64,000 nucleotides of DNA from Thioclava sediminum. Lineage in GTDB: Bacteria; Pseudomonadota; Alphaproteobacteria; Rhodobacterales; Rhodobacteraceae. Position 1 is the stretch's first letter. Each line of letters begins with the position of its first letter. Positions 20,416 to 30,671 of this stretch are shown here, piece by piece. The notes under the pieces were generated by a model. The model was not told the origin of the DNA, did no database searches, and was given only the letters and a program-made list of their open reading frames with translations. Where the stretch lies: assembly GCF_002020355.1 (NCBI RefSeq), contig NZ_MPZV01000002.1:62001-126000 (forward strand). Reading direction: 5' to 3'. The position numbers and the translations under genes were made by a program.

Positions 20416-20671
20416 GGTTTTCTTCCGATAAGGTCAATCGCCGCGCACCCCCCATTGAGCCGCGACGGCGCATCGCTTACCCGAGCGAGCTATCCATGTC
20501 TAGGTTTTCACGAAAAAATGCGCGACCCCCTACGGAGTCACGGCGGAATCTTGCCAAAATGCACGGTGATTTGCGTGCTATGTCCCTGTCGAATCGCATA
20601 TCGCGACGCGCGAAGATTTGCCAATGGTATTTGAGAAAAACGGCCAAATTTTCGCTTCTGTGACCTTACCT

Positions 20672-23212
20672 CTAGGGAAAAGATCGACCGCGCGGCGCAA
20701 GGAGTGCGAAATGGGCAGCAGCGAGACGAGCGACCGGCACCCGGAAAGGCGAACAGGAGACATAATCGAATCCCGCAGCCCGGCAGAAGGCGATTGATTC
20801 GGGGTTTCCGCCATGTTCGCCGCAGACCGAGATCGTGACATCGGGCCGGGCGGAGCGTCCGCGCGCAGCCCCGATCAGCAGCAACTCCCCTACCCCTTCG
20901 ACGTCGAGGATATGGAACGGGTCTTCGCTATAGACCTGCTGGTTTACATAGGTCGACATGAAGCGGCCCGCATCGTCGCGGGAGAGCCCGTAGGTCATCT
21001 GCGTGAGGTCGTTGGTGCCGAAGGACAGGAAGGCCGCGTGTTCGGCGATCTCACCGGCGCGCAGGGCCGCACGGGGCGTCTCCACCATCACGCCGAGGCG
21101 GTAGGTGAAATCTTCCTTGGTCTCGGTGCGCACGGCGACGGCGACCGCATCGACCCGAGTTTTCACGATCTCCACCTCGCGCGAGGCGGAAACGAGCGGG
21201 ATCATGATCTCCGGCACCACCTCGGCGCCACGGCGGAGCGCCTCCACTGTGGCCTCGAAGATCGCGCGGGCCTGCATGTCGTAGATCTCGGGCACAGTCA
21301 CGCCCAAGCGCACGCCACGCATCCCCAGCATCGGGTTGAACTCGGACAGGGCCTCTACCCGGCGCGTGACCTCGGACAGCGGACGGTCCAGCGCCTCGGC
21401 CAGTTCACGCATCCCCTCGCGGTCATGCGGCAGGAATTCGTGCAGCGGCGGGTCGAAGAGACGGATGCAGACCGGCTCCCCCTTCATCAGTTCGAACAGA
21501 GCCCCGAAATCGTCCCGCTGCATCGGCAGCAGCCGGTCGAGTGCTGCACGGCGATCCTCCGGCCCGTCGGCGAAGATCATCTCGCGCATCACCGTCAGGC
21601 GGTCTTCGTCGAAGAACATATGCTCGGTCCGGCACAGGCCGATCCCGTCGGCCTCGAACATCAGCGCGGTGCGCGCATCCTCCGGCGTGTCGGCATTGGC
21701 GCGAATACCGATATCGCGCACCAGATCGGCCCAGCTAAGAAGCGTGCGGAACCCGTCATCCAGCGCAGGCGCGAGCATTTCCGCCGTCCCCACCAGCACC
21801 TCGCCATTGGTCCCGTCGAGCGTGATCGTATCCCCCTCACGGAACAGCCGTCCCTTGGGGCCGCGGAACTGGCGCTCGCGGCTGTTGATCTCGATCTCGG
21901 CGCCGACGATGCAGGGCAGGCCCAGACCGCGCGCGATCACCGCCGCGTGGGAGGTCATCCCGCCGCGCTCGGTCAGCACGGCGACGGCGGCATGCATCCC
22001 GCGGATATCCTCGGGCGAGGTTTCGCGGCGCACGAGGATACAGGGCTCGTCGCGCGCGGCAGAGGCCTGCGCGGCGGCGGCCGAGAACACGATCTTGCCG
22101 GTGGCCGCCCCCGGAGAGGCCGCGATCCCGCGCGCCAGCACGTCGCGGGGCGCACGCGGATCGACCTGATAGTGCAGAAGTTCGGTGATCGCGCGCGGCT
22201 CGACGCGGAGCAGCGCATCCTCGCGAGAGATAACATCGTCATTGGCCAGCGCCACCGCGATGCGCACGGCAGCCCGCGACGAGCGCGGCACCCGCACCGC
22301 GTCGATCACATGGACCTTGCCGCTTTCGATGGTGAACTCGATCTGCATCTCTTCACGCAGCTTCACCCGGCAGCGCGCGCCGTAATCCTTCAGCGTGTCG
22401 AAGACGCGGCCATCCGCCTCTTCGAGCGAGGCCCCGCGCGGGTCGCGCGTGAGATAGAGCGTCTCGACCGCGCTGGTACGGCCCTGGCTCTGGCCGCGGA
22501 ACCGCCCGGTGATCTGCGGCGCGCCAGTGACGCTATCGACGAATTGCATCGTGCCCGAACCAGACAGGCCCGGCCCGATCCCCAGCGCCATCTCCTGCAC
22601 CAGAAGTCCCAGCACCGCATCGGGCGGCGCGCCCTTGGCCTGACGCAGCAGCCGCGCCGTCGTGCCCTCCCAAGCCCGCGCCATGGAGCGCAGCACCTCG
22701 GCCAGCTGCTGGGCGCCCGATTGCGGGAAACGCTCGTCGGTTTCCTCTTCATAGGCGTCGAGCGCGGCTTCCAGCGCGCCCGGCCCGGGCTCCTGCTGGA
22801 ACATGTCCGGATCGAGCCGCGCCACATGGATCGAGTAAAGCTGCACGAAGCGCAGATAGAGCGCGTCGGCGGCCTCGCTGCCATGCGTGTTCGACAGCAC
22901 CGCATGCATGTCGTCATTCATGCCGACATTGAGCACCGTGCCCGGCCCGCCCCATTCGGGATTTTCCGGGCTCGGTCGCACCGAGACCAGCATCTGCGGC
23001 CCGAAGCAATCCGCGATCGCGGCCATGTCGAAAACCTGTCCCGACGCGATCGCGCGCACGGTTTCGGCGGGCAGAGCGACGGTTTTCGGGACGGGAAGGT
23101 CGAGCCGGATCAGCCGTTGAAGGCATTTCGCGCGCCAGCCGTGGCGCGCCTTATCGACCGACGCCGTGGGCGTAAGGGTCACAAAATCAGCGTTTTCAAC
23201 GGGTTTCTGCAT
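20672..23212 (-). CDS. pyruvate phosphate dikinase-like protein with degenerate nucleotide-binding half
   Basis: 846 aa. The phosphohistidine domain (GGMTSHAAVIAR, His422) and the C-terminal PEP/pyruvate barrel (VMVETPRAAL, SFGTNDLTQMTYGLSRDD, Cys797 in SVCGEHGG) are intact. The N-terminal ATP-grasp half is not: the GGKGA start is absent, SVRSGA reads SVRPSPE, the FTRNP loop reads FVDSVTG, and the LQTR Mg/ATP motif reads IDAVRV (about 303-308). It may therefore not use ATP in the usual way. It lies upstream in position but downstream in transcription of glyS, 165 bp after... rather, its ATG is 165 bp from the glyS stop, on the same strand. Confidence 0.8.
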   Translation of the reverse strand: MQKPVENADFVTLTPTASVDKARHGWRAKCLQRLIRLDLPVPKTVALPAETVRAIASGQVFDMAAIADCFGPQMLVSVRPSPENPEWGGPGTVLNVGMNDDMHAVLSNTHGSEAADALYLRFVQLYSIHVARLDPDMFQQEPGPGALEAALDAYEEETDERFPQSGAQQLAEVLRSMARAWEGTTARLLRQAKGAPPDAVLGLLVQEMALGIGPGLSGSGTMQFVDSVTGAPQITGRFRGQSQGRTSAVETLYLTRDPRGASLEEADGRVFDTLKDYGARCRVKLREEMQIEFTIESGKVHVIDAVRVPRSSRAAVRIAVALANDDVISREDALLRVEPRAITELLHYQVDPRAPRDVLARGIAASPGAATGKIVFSAAAAQASAARDEPCILVRRETSPEDIRGMHAAVAVLTERGGMTSHAAVIARGLGLPCIVGAEIEINSRERQFRGPKGRLFREGDTITLDGTNGEVLVGTAEMLAPALDDGFRTLLSWADLVRDIGIRANADTPEDARTALMFEADGIGLCRTEHMFFDEDRLTVMREMIFADGPEDRRAALDRLLPMQRDDFGALFELMKGEPVCIRLFDPPLHEFLPHDREGMRELAEALDRPLSEVTRRVEALSEFNPMLGMRGVRLGVTVPEIYDMQARAIFEATVEALRRGAEVVPEIMIPLVSASREVEIVKTRVDAVAVAVRTETKEDFTYRLGVMVETPRAALRAGEIAEHAAFLSFGTNDLTQMTYGLSRDDAGRFMSTYVNQQVYSEDPFHILDVEGVGELLLIGAARGRSARPDVTISVCGEHGGNPESIAFCRAAGFDYVSCSPFRVPVARLAAAHFALLAPRGRSFP

Positions 23213-23325
23213 TGCAGCGCGCCTTCTCTCTCGACGCAGGATAGGCTGATTCCCCGCCCTCGCAAGTGTGACATTCGGACAGAAGACGTGGCGTCACTGG
23301 CCCGCCCTGTTTCGGCCTTGCGACA

Positions 23326-23377
23326 GGAGGCGCCGTGGGGGCGCCTCCGGCGGGGATATTTACACCAAGAGGAAGGA
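23326..23377 (-). repeat. 3-prime composite element after glyS
   Basis: Immediately after the glyS stop on the gene strand comes CTTCCTCTTGG, then TGTAAATATCCCC (23349-23377). It is followed by a perfect 9-bp hairpin GGAGGCGCC / GGCGCCTCC (23326-23334, 23340-23348). This is the clearest of the four copies. Confidence 0.65.
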
Positions 23378-25459
23378 TCAGCCTTCGATCTTGGTGAGGT
23401 CGGCCACATCGAGACAGATTTGCCGGATGCGCGAAAGCAGGTTCAGACGGTTGCGCCGCAGGATCGGGTTGTCGGCGTTGATCTGCACCGCCTCGAAGAA
23501 AGCGTCGATCGGCGCGCGCAGGTCGGCCATGGCGGACATTGCGGCAGCGAAATCTTCGTCTGCCATCGCCGGAGCGATCTTGGCTTCGGCGGCGTCGAGC
23601 GCCGCGAAGAGGGCCTTTTCCTCGTCGGTTTCCGCGAATTTCGGATCGGCGCCGAAGCTGTATTCCACCCCGTCCTTTTCCTCGGCCTGCGTGAGGATGT
23701 TGTTCGCGCGCTTGAAGCCCTGGATCAGGTTCTCGCCATCGTCGGTCTTGAAGAAGTCCGACAGCGCCTCGGCCCGTTTGACGACGAGGGTGAGATCGTC
23801 GCTGCCCGGCATGGCGAGCACGGCGTCGATCACGTCGTGACGGATGCCCGCATCGCGCAGGTGGACCTTGAGGCGGTCGTGGAAGAAGGAGAGGAGGTCG
23901 TCTCGGGTAGTCACGGTGTCAACTGCGGCGTTCAGCGCGAGGCCGACACGGATCGTTTTGGAAACCTCAATTCGCAGCTCATTCGCCAGCACCAACCGGA
24001 TCACACCCAGCGCCGCGCGACGCAGCGCGAAGGGGTCCTTGCTCCCCGTGGGCTTCTCGTCGATCGCCCAGAAGCCGGTCAGCGTGTCGATCTTGTCGGC
24101 GAGGGCAACGGCGACCGAGACGGGCTCGGACGGCACAGCATCGGACGGGCCAAGCGGCGCGTAGTGGTCGCGGCAGGCATCGGCGACGGCGTCAGACAGC
24201 CCCGCCTTTTGCGCATAGTAGCGGCCCATCACGCCCTGCAGCTCGGGGAATTCATAGACCATTTCCGAGCGCAGATCGGATTTGGCGACGCGGGCCGCCT
24301 CGGCGGCGAGGTCCGGCTTGGCGCCGACCAAGGGCGCGATTTCGCGCGCGAGGTTTTCGATCCGGCGGATGCGGTCGCCTTGGCTCCCGAGCTTGTTGTG
24401 GAAGGTCACGGCGTCGAGCCCCGCGCCCATGCCTTCGAGCCCGTGGGCCTGAACGGTGCGCAGATCGTTTTCCCAGAAGAACTTGGCGTCCGACAGACGC
24501 GCCGAGAGCACTTTCTGGTTGCCCGCGAGGATCGTCGCTCCGTGATCGGCGGTCTCGCGGTTGGCGACGGTCACGAAACCCTCAATCCGGGCGGTCTTGG
24601 GGTTCTTCACCGAGAAGAATTTCTGATGCTCTTTCATCGAGGTCTGCAGCACCTCGGGCGGCAGGTCGAGGAATTCGCCGTCGATCTCGCCCATCAGGGT
24701 GACGGGCCATTCGACGAGACCGGAAACCTCGGCCAGCAGACCCTTGTCCGGCACCACTTCCCAGCCCTTCGCGAAGGCCATCTGCGCGGCATCGTGGTCG
24801 ATCGCCTCGGCGCGCTCATTGGGGTCGAGCATGACCTTGGCGGCTTTCAACTGCTTGGCGTAGCTCTCGTAGCCCGAGACCTGAAGCACGTCGGGCGCCA
24901 TGAAACGGTGGCCGCGCGTGGTGTCGCCGGCCTTAATGCCGTCCACGTCGAGCGGCACGACGGTCGCGCCGGCCTCGTCGGTCAGGATCGCGAGGATCGA
25001 ATGCAGCGGGCGGACCCAGCGCAGCGAACCTTCGCCCCAGCGCATCGATTTCGGCCAGGGGAAGTTGCGGATCGTTTTCTCCAGCACCTCGGCCACGATC
25101 TCGGTCGCGGGGCGGCCCGGCTTTTCGATCACCGCGAAATAGACCTGCCCCTTCTTGTCGTCGCGCGCCTCAAGCTGATCCATGCTCAGCCCGGTCGAGC
25201 GCAGGAAGCCCTCGATCGCCTTTTCGGGCGCGTCGGTGCGCGGGCCCTTGCGCTCTTCGCGCAGGGTCGGCGAGTTGGCGGTCAGCCCCTCGACGGTCAG
25301 CGTCAGGCGGCGCGGGGTCGAGAAAGCGCCGGCGGAGGCATAGGTCAGACCCGCCTCGACGACGCCATCGGTAATCAGTTTCTTCAGATCCTCGCGGGCC
25401 TTGGCCTGCATCCGCGCGGGGATTTCTTCGGAGAACAGTTCAATCAGAAGATCGGGCAT
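23378..25459 (-). CDS. glyS: glycine-tRNA ligase beta subunit
   Basis: 693 aa, full length. It starts MPDLLIELFSEEIPARMQ and contains KEHQKFFSVKNP and PLHSILAILTD, typical of the bacterial alpha2-beta2 GlyRS beta chain, with an anticodon-binding-like C-terminus. It works with GlyQ. A single-base gap separates it from the small gene upstream, so the three form one operon. Confidence 0.97.
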   Translation of the reverse strand: MPDLLIELFSEEIPARMQAKAREDLKKLITDGVVEAGLTYASAGAFSTPRRLTLTVEGLTANSPTLREERKGPRTDAPEKAIEGFLRSTGLSMDQLEARDDKKGQVYFAVIEKPGRPATEIVAEVLEKTIRNFPWPKSMRWGEGSLRWVRPLHSILAILTDEAGATVVPLDVDGIKAGDTTRGHRFMAPDVLQVSGYESYAKQLKAAKVMLDPNERAEAIDHDAAQMAFAKGWEVVPDKGLLAEVSGLVEWPVTLMGEIDGEFLDLPPEVLQTSMKEHQKFFSVKNPKTARIEGFVTVANRETADHGATILAGNQKVLSARLSDAKFFWENDLRTVQAHGLEGMGAGLDAVTFHNKLGSQGDRIRRIENLAREIAPLVGAKPDLAAEAARVAKSDLRSEMVYEFPELQGVMGRYYAQKAGLSDAVADACRDHYAPLGPSDAVPSEPVSVAVALADKIDTLTGFWAIDEKPTGSKDPFALRRAALGVIRLVLANELRIEVSKTIRVGLALNAAVDTVTTRDDLLSFFHDRLKVHLRDAGIRHDVIDAVLAMPGSDDLTLVVKRAEALSDFFKTDDGENLIQGFKRANNILTQAEEKDGVEYSFGADPKFAETDEEKALFAALDAAEAKIAPAMADEDFAAAMSAMADLRAPIDAFFEAVQINADNPILRRNRLNLLSRIRQICLDVADLTKIEG

Positions 25460-25460
25460 G

Positions 25461-25937
25461 TCATTTCTCCGCTTCGTCGTTCAGTTGGTGCCAGACATAG
25501 GCCCGGCCATCGGGATAAAGAGCCACGACGCGGTCAACGCCGGGGTGGATATTGTGTTGCGACAGGAAGGCCACCGCGCGGCCTGCCTCGAGGTCCGCGC
25601 CGATGGTTTTCGCATCATAGCAGTCGAACCATTTCGGGCCGATCAGCGGGGTCGGTCGATCATAGACCTCATAGGTCTCGGTCGCCGTTGCAATCGACAG
25701 ATCGGTGTCGAAGCAGGCCCGGTAGCGCAGGGGCGAGCTGTCCGCGTCGATCCCTTTGTAGCCCTCGGCCTGCAGCTGGTCCTGCGTCGTGCCGTCCAGC
25801 TCCATCAGCGAGACTTTCGCCGCGTCGGAGCCCGGCGCTATCTCGTCGTAATAGCCGTATTCCTGCGAATAATAGACCACCGCGCCGAAGACGAGCGCGA
25901 TTACCACGATGCCGCCTCCGATGAGCTTACCATTCAC
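25461..25937 (-). CDS. membrane-anchored protein between glyQ and glyS (DUF6446-like)
   Basis: 158 aa from a GTG at 25937 that overlaps the glyQ stop by 4 bp (GTGA). One N-terminal helix (residues 5-25, [17 protein letters not shown]) anchors a periplasmic domain with two Cys (RACFDTD, WFDCYDA) and an aromatic-rich C-terminus ([14 protein letters not shown]). The position and features fit the DUF6446 family that I recall from glyQ-glyS loci of Rhodobacteraceae; that assignment is from memory. Its function is unknown. Confidence 0.75.
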   Translation of the reverse strand: MNGKLIGGGIVVIALVFGAVVYYSQEYGYYDEIAPGSDAAKVSLMELDGTTQDQLQAEGYKGIDADSSPLRYRACFDTDLSIATATETYEVYDRPTPLIGPKWFDCYDAKTIGADLEAGRAVAFLSQHNIHPGVDRVVALYPDGRAYVWHQLNDEAEK

Positions 25938-26881
25938 GCGACAGCCTCGCCGGTTTCGCTCTGGGAGGCCCCGCCCGCTTCGGTCTGCACGAAAGCGTCG
26001 GCGCAGGCCTTGGCCAGCGCGCGAACGCGGCCGATATAGGCCTGACGCTCGGTGACCGAGATCACGCCGCGCGCGTCGAGCAGATTGAAGAGATGCGACG
26101 CCTTGATGCACTGGTCGTAGGCCGGATGCGCCATGATGATCTTGCGGCCCGCATCGTCGGCCTCGGGCGAAGCGAGGATACGTTCGCATTCGGCCTCGGC
26201 ATCCTCGAAATGGCGCAGCAGCGTCTCGGTATCAGCCACGTCGAAATTCCAGCGCGAATATTCCTGCTCGGTCTGGCGGAACACGTCGCCGTATTTCAGC
26301 GCGATCGGCGCGGAGGGGTCGTTATAGGGCATGTCCATGACGTGATCGATGCCCAGCACATACATCGCCAGACGCTCGAGCCCGTAGGTCAGCTCGCCCG
26401 AGACCGGCTTGCAGTCATGGCCGCCGACCTGCTGGAAATAGGTGAACTGGCTGACTTCCATACCGTCGCACCAGACCTCCCAGCCAAGCCCCCACGCGCC
26501 GAGCGTCGGGCTTTCCCAGTCGTCTTCCACGAAGCGGATATCGTGCAGTTCGGTATCGATCCCGATCGCGCGGAGCGAGCCGAGATAGAGCTCCTGCAAG
26601 TCCGGCGGGCTCGGTTTGATGAGCACCTGATACTGATAGTAGTGCTGCAGGCGGTTCGGGTTCTCGCCATAGCGGCCATCGGTCGGACGGCGCGAGGGCT
26701 GAACATAGGCGGCCGCCCACGGCTTGGAGCCGAGCGCGCGCAGCGTCGTCGCCGGGTGGAAGGTGCCTGCCCCCACTTCCATGTCATAAGGCTGCATCAC
26801 CGCGCAGCCTTTCGAGGCCCAATAGCTCATCAGGCGCAGGATGATTTCCTGAAAGGATTTCGGGGCGTCCGGGTTTGCCAT
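25934..26881 (-). CDS. glyQ: glycine-tRNA ligase alpha subunit
   Basis: 315 aa from the ATG at 26881 ([10 protein letters not shown]). It is a class II synthetase catalytic chain: [15 protein letters not shown] and [20 protein letters not shown] are family hallmarks. It activates glycine and charges tRNA-Gly together with GlyS. It is first in the operon and divergent from the 27104 gene. Confidence 0.97.
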   Translation of the reverse strand: MANPDAPKSFQEIILRLMSYWASKGCAVMQPYDMEVGAGTFHPATTLRALGSKPWAAAYVQPSRRPTDGRYGENPNRLQHYYQYQVLIKPSPPDLQELYLGSLRAIGIDTELHDIRFVEDDWESPTLGAWGLGWEVWCDGMEVSQFTYFQQVGGHDCKPVSGELTYGLERLAMYVLGIDHVMDMPYNDPSAPIALKYGDVFRQTEQEYSRWNFDVADTETLLRHFEDAEAECERILASPEADDAGRKIIMAHPAYDQCIKASHLFNLLDARGVISVTERQAYIGRVRALAKACADAFVQTEAGGASQSETGEAVA

Positions 26882-27103
26882 ATTTCGCACCTTCCGTTGA
26901 AGCGCCTTCTCTCTAGGCAAGGGGCGCGGGGGCGTCAACGCCCTGCAAGGATTAGGGCGGACGATCTGCGCAACTCGACATGCAATGCTGCGGCCCCCGC
27001 CCCACAACGACGTATTTCATGACTCAAAAGAGGGCGTTTGGGGGGTGACCTCCGCCCGCGTTTCGCTAAGGTCGGGGGAAAAGCATATTTTACGGGGGCA
27101 GCA

Positions 27104-29032
27104 ATGCGGGCAATTTCACGGACAGTTTCGATCGTCGTCGGAGCCAGCCTCACCGGCATGATCTGGACCGGCACGGCCTGGGCCGAAGCCTGGGTGCAGA
27201 TCGAGGCGAAAAGCTCGCTTGCCCAAGCCGAAGCGCGCGCCCGCGACTGGGCGGGCATGTTCCCCGACACGACCGGTTTCCGGCTCGATTCCGGCTGGTA
27301 TGCGATCGCGCTCGGCCCCTTTGCCGATGATGCGGAGGCGAATGCGCGCCGCCGGGTTCTGCGCCGCGAGGGGCTGATCCCGCGCGACAGTTTCGTGGCC
27401 GATGGCAACAACTTCCGCCAGCAGTTCTGGCCGGTCGGCGCGACCTTGAACGCCCCCGCGCAGGTGCCCGAACAACCCGCCCCGCAAGCCGACACCCAAA
27501 GCGACGTGCGCGGCGCGCCGATGCCCGCCCCGATCGACGTGGAGCCTCTGGACGGGCCGGATGCGACCGCGCAAACGGGCGATCAGACCACGCCCCCGGA
27601 CACCGCTGCGCAAGACACCGCCACCGCGCCTGAGCCGGTGAACCCCGACACCACAACCACAGCCGACACCCCTGCCCCGCAGGAGGTCACGCCCGCGCCC
27701 GAACCGGTCGAGACGCTGCGGGACTCGCGCCGGTTGGAGGCCGCACTCGATCCGCAGACCAAGCGCGACATCCAGACCGCTCTGGAATGGGAAGGCAGCT
27801 ATCAGGGCGCGATCGACGGAATTTTCGGCCGCGGCACCCGCAATTCGATCGCCGACTGGCAGATGAAGAACGATTACGAGCCGACCGGCGTACTGTCCTC
27901 GACCCAGCAGGCGGCGCTTCTGGACAAGGTCGCCTCCGAGCGCGCGGCGCTGGGGCTGCAGACCGTGACCGAAGATCAGGCCGGCATCCGGATCGACCTG
28001 CCGATGGGGCTGGTGAAATTCGACCGCTACAACGCGCCTTTCGTGAATTACGCGCCCAAGGATGGCAGCGGCGTGCAGGTTCTGCTGATCTCGCAGCCCG
28101 GCGACGCCGCGCGGCTGCGCGGTCTTTATGACGCGATGCAGACGCTCGAAATCGTGCCGACGGGGGGCGAGCGCAACATTCGCGGCAACAGCTTCACCAT
28201 CGAAGGCCAGAACACTGCTGTGCAGTCCTACACCCATGCGGAACTCTCGCGCGGGCAGATCAAGGGCTTCACGCTGGTTTGGCCCGCCGGGGACGACACG
28301 CGCCGGGCCCGCGTGCTCGACGCGATGAAAAAGAGCTTCACGCCCATCGGCACCTCGTCGCTCGACGCGACGCTCGGCCAGCCGATGTCGGTGACGCGGG
28401 CCGCCCTGATGGCGGGGATCGAGAAGCGCGCGCCGATCTTCTCGCGCTCGGGCTTCTTCATCGATGCCGATGGCCATGTGCTGACCGCCGCCGAGGGGCT
28501 CGACCAATGCGGGCGGATCACCATCGAGGATCACCCCGCCTCGCTCAGCTTCGACGGCGGCGCGAAGGGCTATGCGGTCCTGACCCCGAAAGACACGCTG
28601 GCGCCGAAGGAAGTCGCGAAGTTCAACCCCGATGCCCCGATGGCCGGGAGCAAGGTGGCGGTGGCGGGCTTCTCCTATCCCGAAGCGCTCTCCGCGCCGG
28701 TGCTGAATTTCGGCACGCTCTCTGCGCTCAAGGGGCTGGAGGGGCAAGACAGTCAGGCCCGGATCGAGGCGCAGACCCGCGCGGGCGACGTGGGCGGGCC
28801 GGTGCTCGACGGCACGGGCGCGGTCGTGGGGATGTTGCTGCCCTCGAGCGGCGACGCAAACCGCGTGCTGCCCGACAACCTGACAGTTGCGCTGCAGGCG
28901 AAGGCGATGGCGCCGGGCCTGTCGGACAATGGCTTTACCCCGAAAGCCGCAGGCATCTCGGCCAATCGCGACCCGGAGGACCTGCAGCAGATCGCGGACG
29001 GGATGGTGGTGCAGATTTCCTGCTGGAAGTAA
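27104..29032 (+). CDS. exported peptidoglycan-binding protein with inactive-looking trypsin fold
   Basis: 642 aa. The signal peptide is residues 1-27 (ending TAWA). A SPOR-like region spans about 30-100, and a Pro/Thr/Ala-rich linker spans 115-205. A PG_binding_1 domain spans about 208-275 (YQGAIDGIFGRGTRNSIADWQ). A middle domain follows (290-415), then a trypsin-like region from 445. In the latter the catalytic His site reads TAAEGL (Glu464) and the Ser motif reads GDVGGP (Val563), so hydrolysis is unlikely. The start is the ATG at 27104. It probably acts as a cell-wall scaffold. Confidence 0.8.
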   Translation: MRAISRTVSIVVGASLTGMIWTGTAWAEAWVQIEAKSSLAQAEARARDWAGMFPDTTGFRLDSGWYAIALGPFADDAEANARRRVLRREGLIPRDSFVADGNNFRQQFWPVGATLNAPAQVPEQPAPQADTQSDVRGAPMPAPIDVEPLDGPDATAQTGDQTTPPDTAAQDTATAPEPVNPDTTTTADTPAPQEVTPAPEPVETLRDSRRLEAALDPQTKRDIQTALEWEGSYQGAIDGIFGRGTRNSIADWQMKNDYEPTGVLSSTQQAALLDKVASERAALGLQTVTEDQAGIRIDLPMGLVKFDRYNAPFVNYAPKDGSGVQVLLISQPGDAARLRGLYDAMQTLEIVPTGGERNIRGNSFTIEGQNTAVQSYTHAELSRGQIKGFTLVWPAGDDTRRARVLDAMKKSFTPIGTSSLDATLGQPMSVTRAALMAGIEKRAPIFSRSGFFIDADGHVLTAAEGLDQCGRITIEDHPASLSFDGGAKGYAVLTPKDTLAPKEVAKFNPDAPMAGSKVAVAGFSYPEALSAPVLNFGTLSALKGLEGQDSQARIEAQTRAGDVGGPVLDGTGAVVGMLLPSSGDANRVLPDNLTVALQAKAMAPGLSDNGFTPKAAGISANRDPEDLQQIADGMVVQISCWK

Positions 29033-30481
29033 TCAGCCCCGCCAGAAGCGCGGCAGCAACAGCACGAGCACGCTCATCAATTCGAGCCGCCCGAGGCACA
29101 TTGCCGCGCTCATCAGCCATTTCGCGCTGTCAGGGAAATCCGCGACCGAGCCGTTCGCGGTGATCTCGGGCCCCCATGCGGGGCCGATATTGGCGATCGA
29201 GGTCCAGGCGGCGGTCATCGCAGTCTCCGTCCCGAGCCCGGTGAAGGTCAGCGCGATGATCAGTAACCCGAAAATCAGGATGAACAGCGAGAAGAAGGCC
29301 ATCACCGAGTTGACCACGCTATCCTCGACCGGGCGGCCGTCATATTGCACTTTCAGCAGACGGTGCGGCGAGTAGAGACGCTGAATCTGCGCCTTGATCG
29401 CTTCGAGTAGGATCAGGTAGCGGAACACCTTGACCGAACAGGCGGTGGAGGCCGTGCAGCCCCCGATCAGCCCGGAAATCAGCAGGATCGTGAAGGCCAG
29501 ATGCCCCCATTGGGTCACGTCCTCCGAGGCATAGCCCGTCCCGGTGAAGGTCGAGACCACGTTGAACGTCACCTCGCGCAGCGTCGGCCAGAAGGACGCC
29601 TCATGGCGGATCATCCGGTAAAGAACGATGATCGCGATCGCATAGCCCATCCAGCGCAGGAAGGCGCGCACCTGCGGGTCGCGCCAGAGCGGCATCGTGT
29701 CGCCGCGCATCACCTGAACGAAGCGGATGAACGGCATCGCCGCCAGCGCCATGAAGACCGAAGCCGCGTATTCCGGCGCGCCCTTATAGGTGGCGAAGCT
29801 GGCGTCGTAATTCGAGAACCCGCCGGTGCTCATCGTGGTGAGCGCGTGCATGATCGCGTCGAACCCCTTCATCCCGAGCCCGAGATAGGTCAGCGCGCAG
29901 GCGATCGTCAGCCCGACATAGATGCGGATCAGCGCGGTCGAGATATCCATCGCGCGCGGCAGGATTTTCCCAAGCGTGTCAAAGCCTTCCGAGCGGAAGA
30001 ACTGCATCCCGCCGACCTTCATCACGGGCAGGAAGATCATCGCGACGATGATGATCCCCAGACCGCCCAGCCATTGCAGTAGCCCGCGCCAGAGGTTCAC
30101 CCCCGGCGGCAACCCGTCGAGATGCGGAATCGCGGTGGTGCCGGTCGTGGTCAGGCCCGACATCGCCTCGAAATAGGCATCGACCAGCGACAGATGCGGC
30201 ACGCCCAGCATGAAGGGCAGCGCCCCGAAGAAGGGCAGCGTCAGCCAGACGAGCGAGGTCAAAAGAAAGCTTTGATGGATCGACAGCGTCCGGGCCAGCC
30301 CGTCACGCGAGGCCAGCGCCAGCAGCGCCCCCGCCGTCGTCGTCAGCACCGCGCTTTCGACGAAGACCAGCCAATGCGCTGCGCCATAACCCAAATCGAC
30401 CGCCGCCGGGATAAGCATCGTCAGCCCCAGCACGGATGTCAGCATTCCGATGATATATCCAACCGGGCGCAGATCGATCAT
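29033..30481 (-). CDS. trkH: Trk/Ktr-type potassium uptake protein TrkH
   Basis: 482 aa, four membrane-pore-membrane repeats. Selectivity-filter-like glycines occur in TTTGTTAI, TMSTGGFSNYD, TFTGTGYASED and SIANIGPAWGPE. It imports K+, normally gated by cytoplasmic TrkA, which is not in this window. It is exactly adjacent, tail to tail, to the 27104 gene with no gap and no terminator. The start is the ATG at 30481 (MIDLRPVGY). Confidence 0.95.
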   Translation of the reverse strand: MIDLRPVGYIIGMLTSVLGLTMLIPAAVDLGYGAAHWLVFVESAVLTTTAGALLALASRDGLARTLSIHQSFLLTSLVWLTLPFFGALPFMLGVPHLSLVDAYFEAMSGLTTTGTTAIPHLDGLPPGVNLWRGLLQWLGGLGIIIVAMIFLPVMKVGGMQFFRSEGFDTLGKILPRAMDISTALIRIYVGLTIACALTYLGLGMKGFDAIMHALTTMSTGGFSNYDASFATYKGAPEYAASVFMALAAMPFIRFVQVMRGDTMPLWRDPQVRAFLRWMGYAIAIIVLYRMIRHEASFWPTLREVTFNVVSTFTGTGYASEDVTQWGHLAFTILLISGLIGGCTASTACSVKVFRYLILLEAIKAQIQRLYSPHRLLKVQYDGRPVEDSVVNSVMAFFSLFILIFGLLIIALTFTGLGTETAMTAAWTSIANIGPAWGPEITANGSVADFPDSAKWLMSAAMCLGRLELMSVLVLLLPRFWRG

Positions 30482-30671
30482 GCGCCCCACCTTGCCCAGA
30501 GCGCCGGTCTAGTCAATCCCAGACGGGCCCGGAGGGACCTGCAGTGGCGCAGCGTGACTTTGCAAACCCGAGCGGTTTGGTCAGTAAATTTGCCCAACTT
30601 TGCAGGTAGGCCCTTGCGCTGCGGCGCGGCAACGCTACCGTAGCGCCACTTTCGACAACAGGGAGAACGCT

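Noticed and set aside
20409-20663. 84-codon plus-strand frame upstream of the cell-wall hydrolase
   Set aside because: No ribosome site, unusual composition, and it occupies the likely promoter of the 20415 gene.
20813-25924. 1703-codon plus-strand frame across ppdK-like, glyS and the orf
   Set aside because: Arg/His/Asp-rich translation typical of the antisense of high-G+C genes; the minus-strand frames carry clear enzyme motifs.
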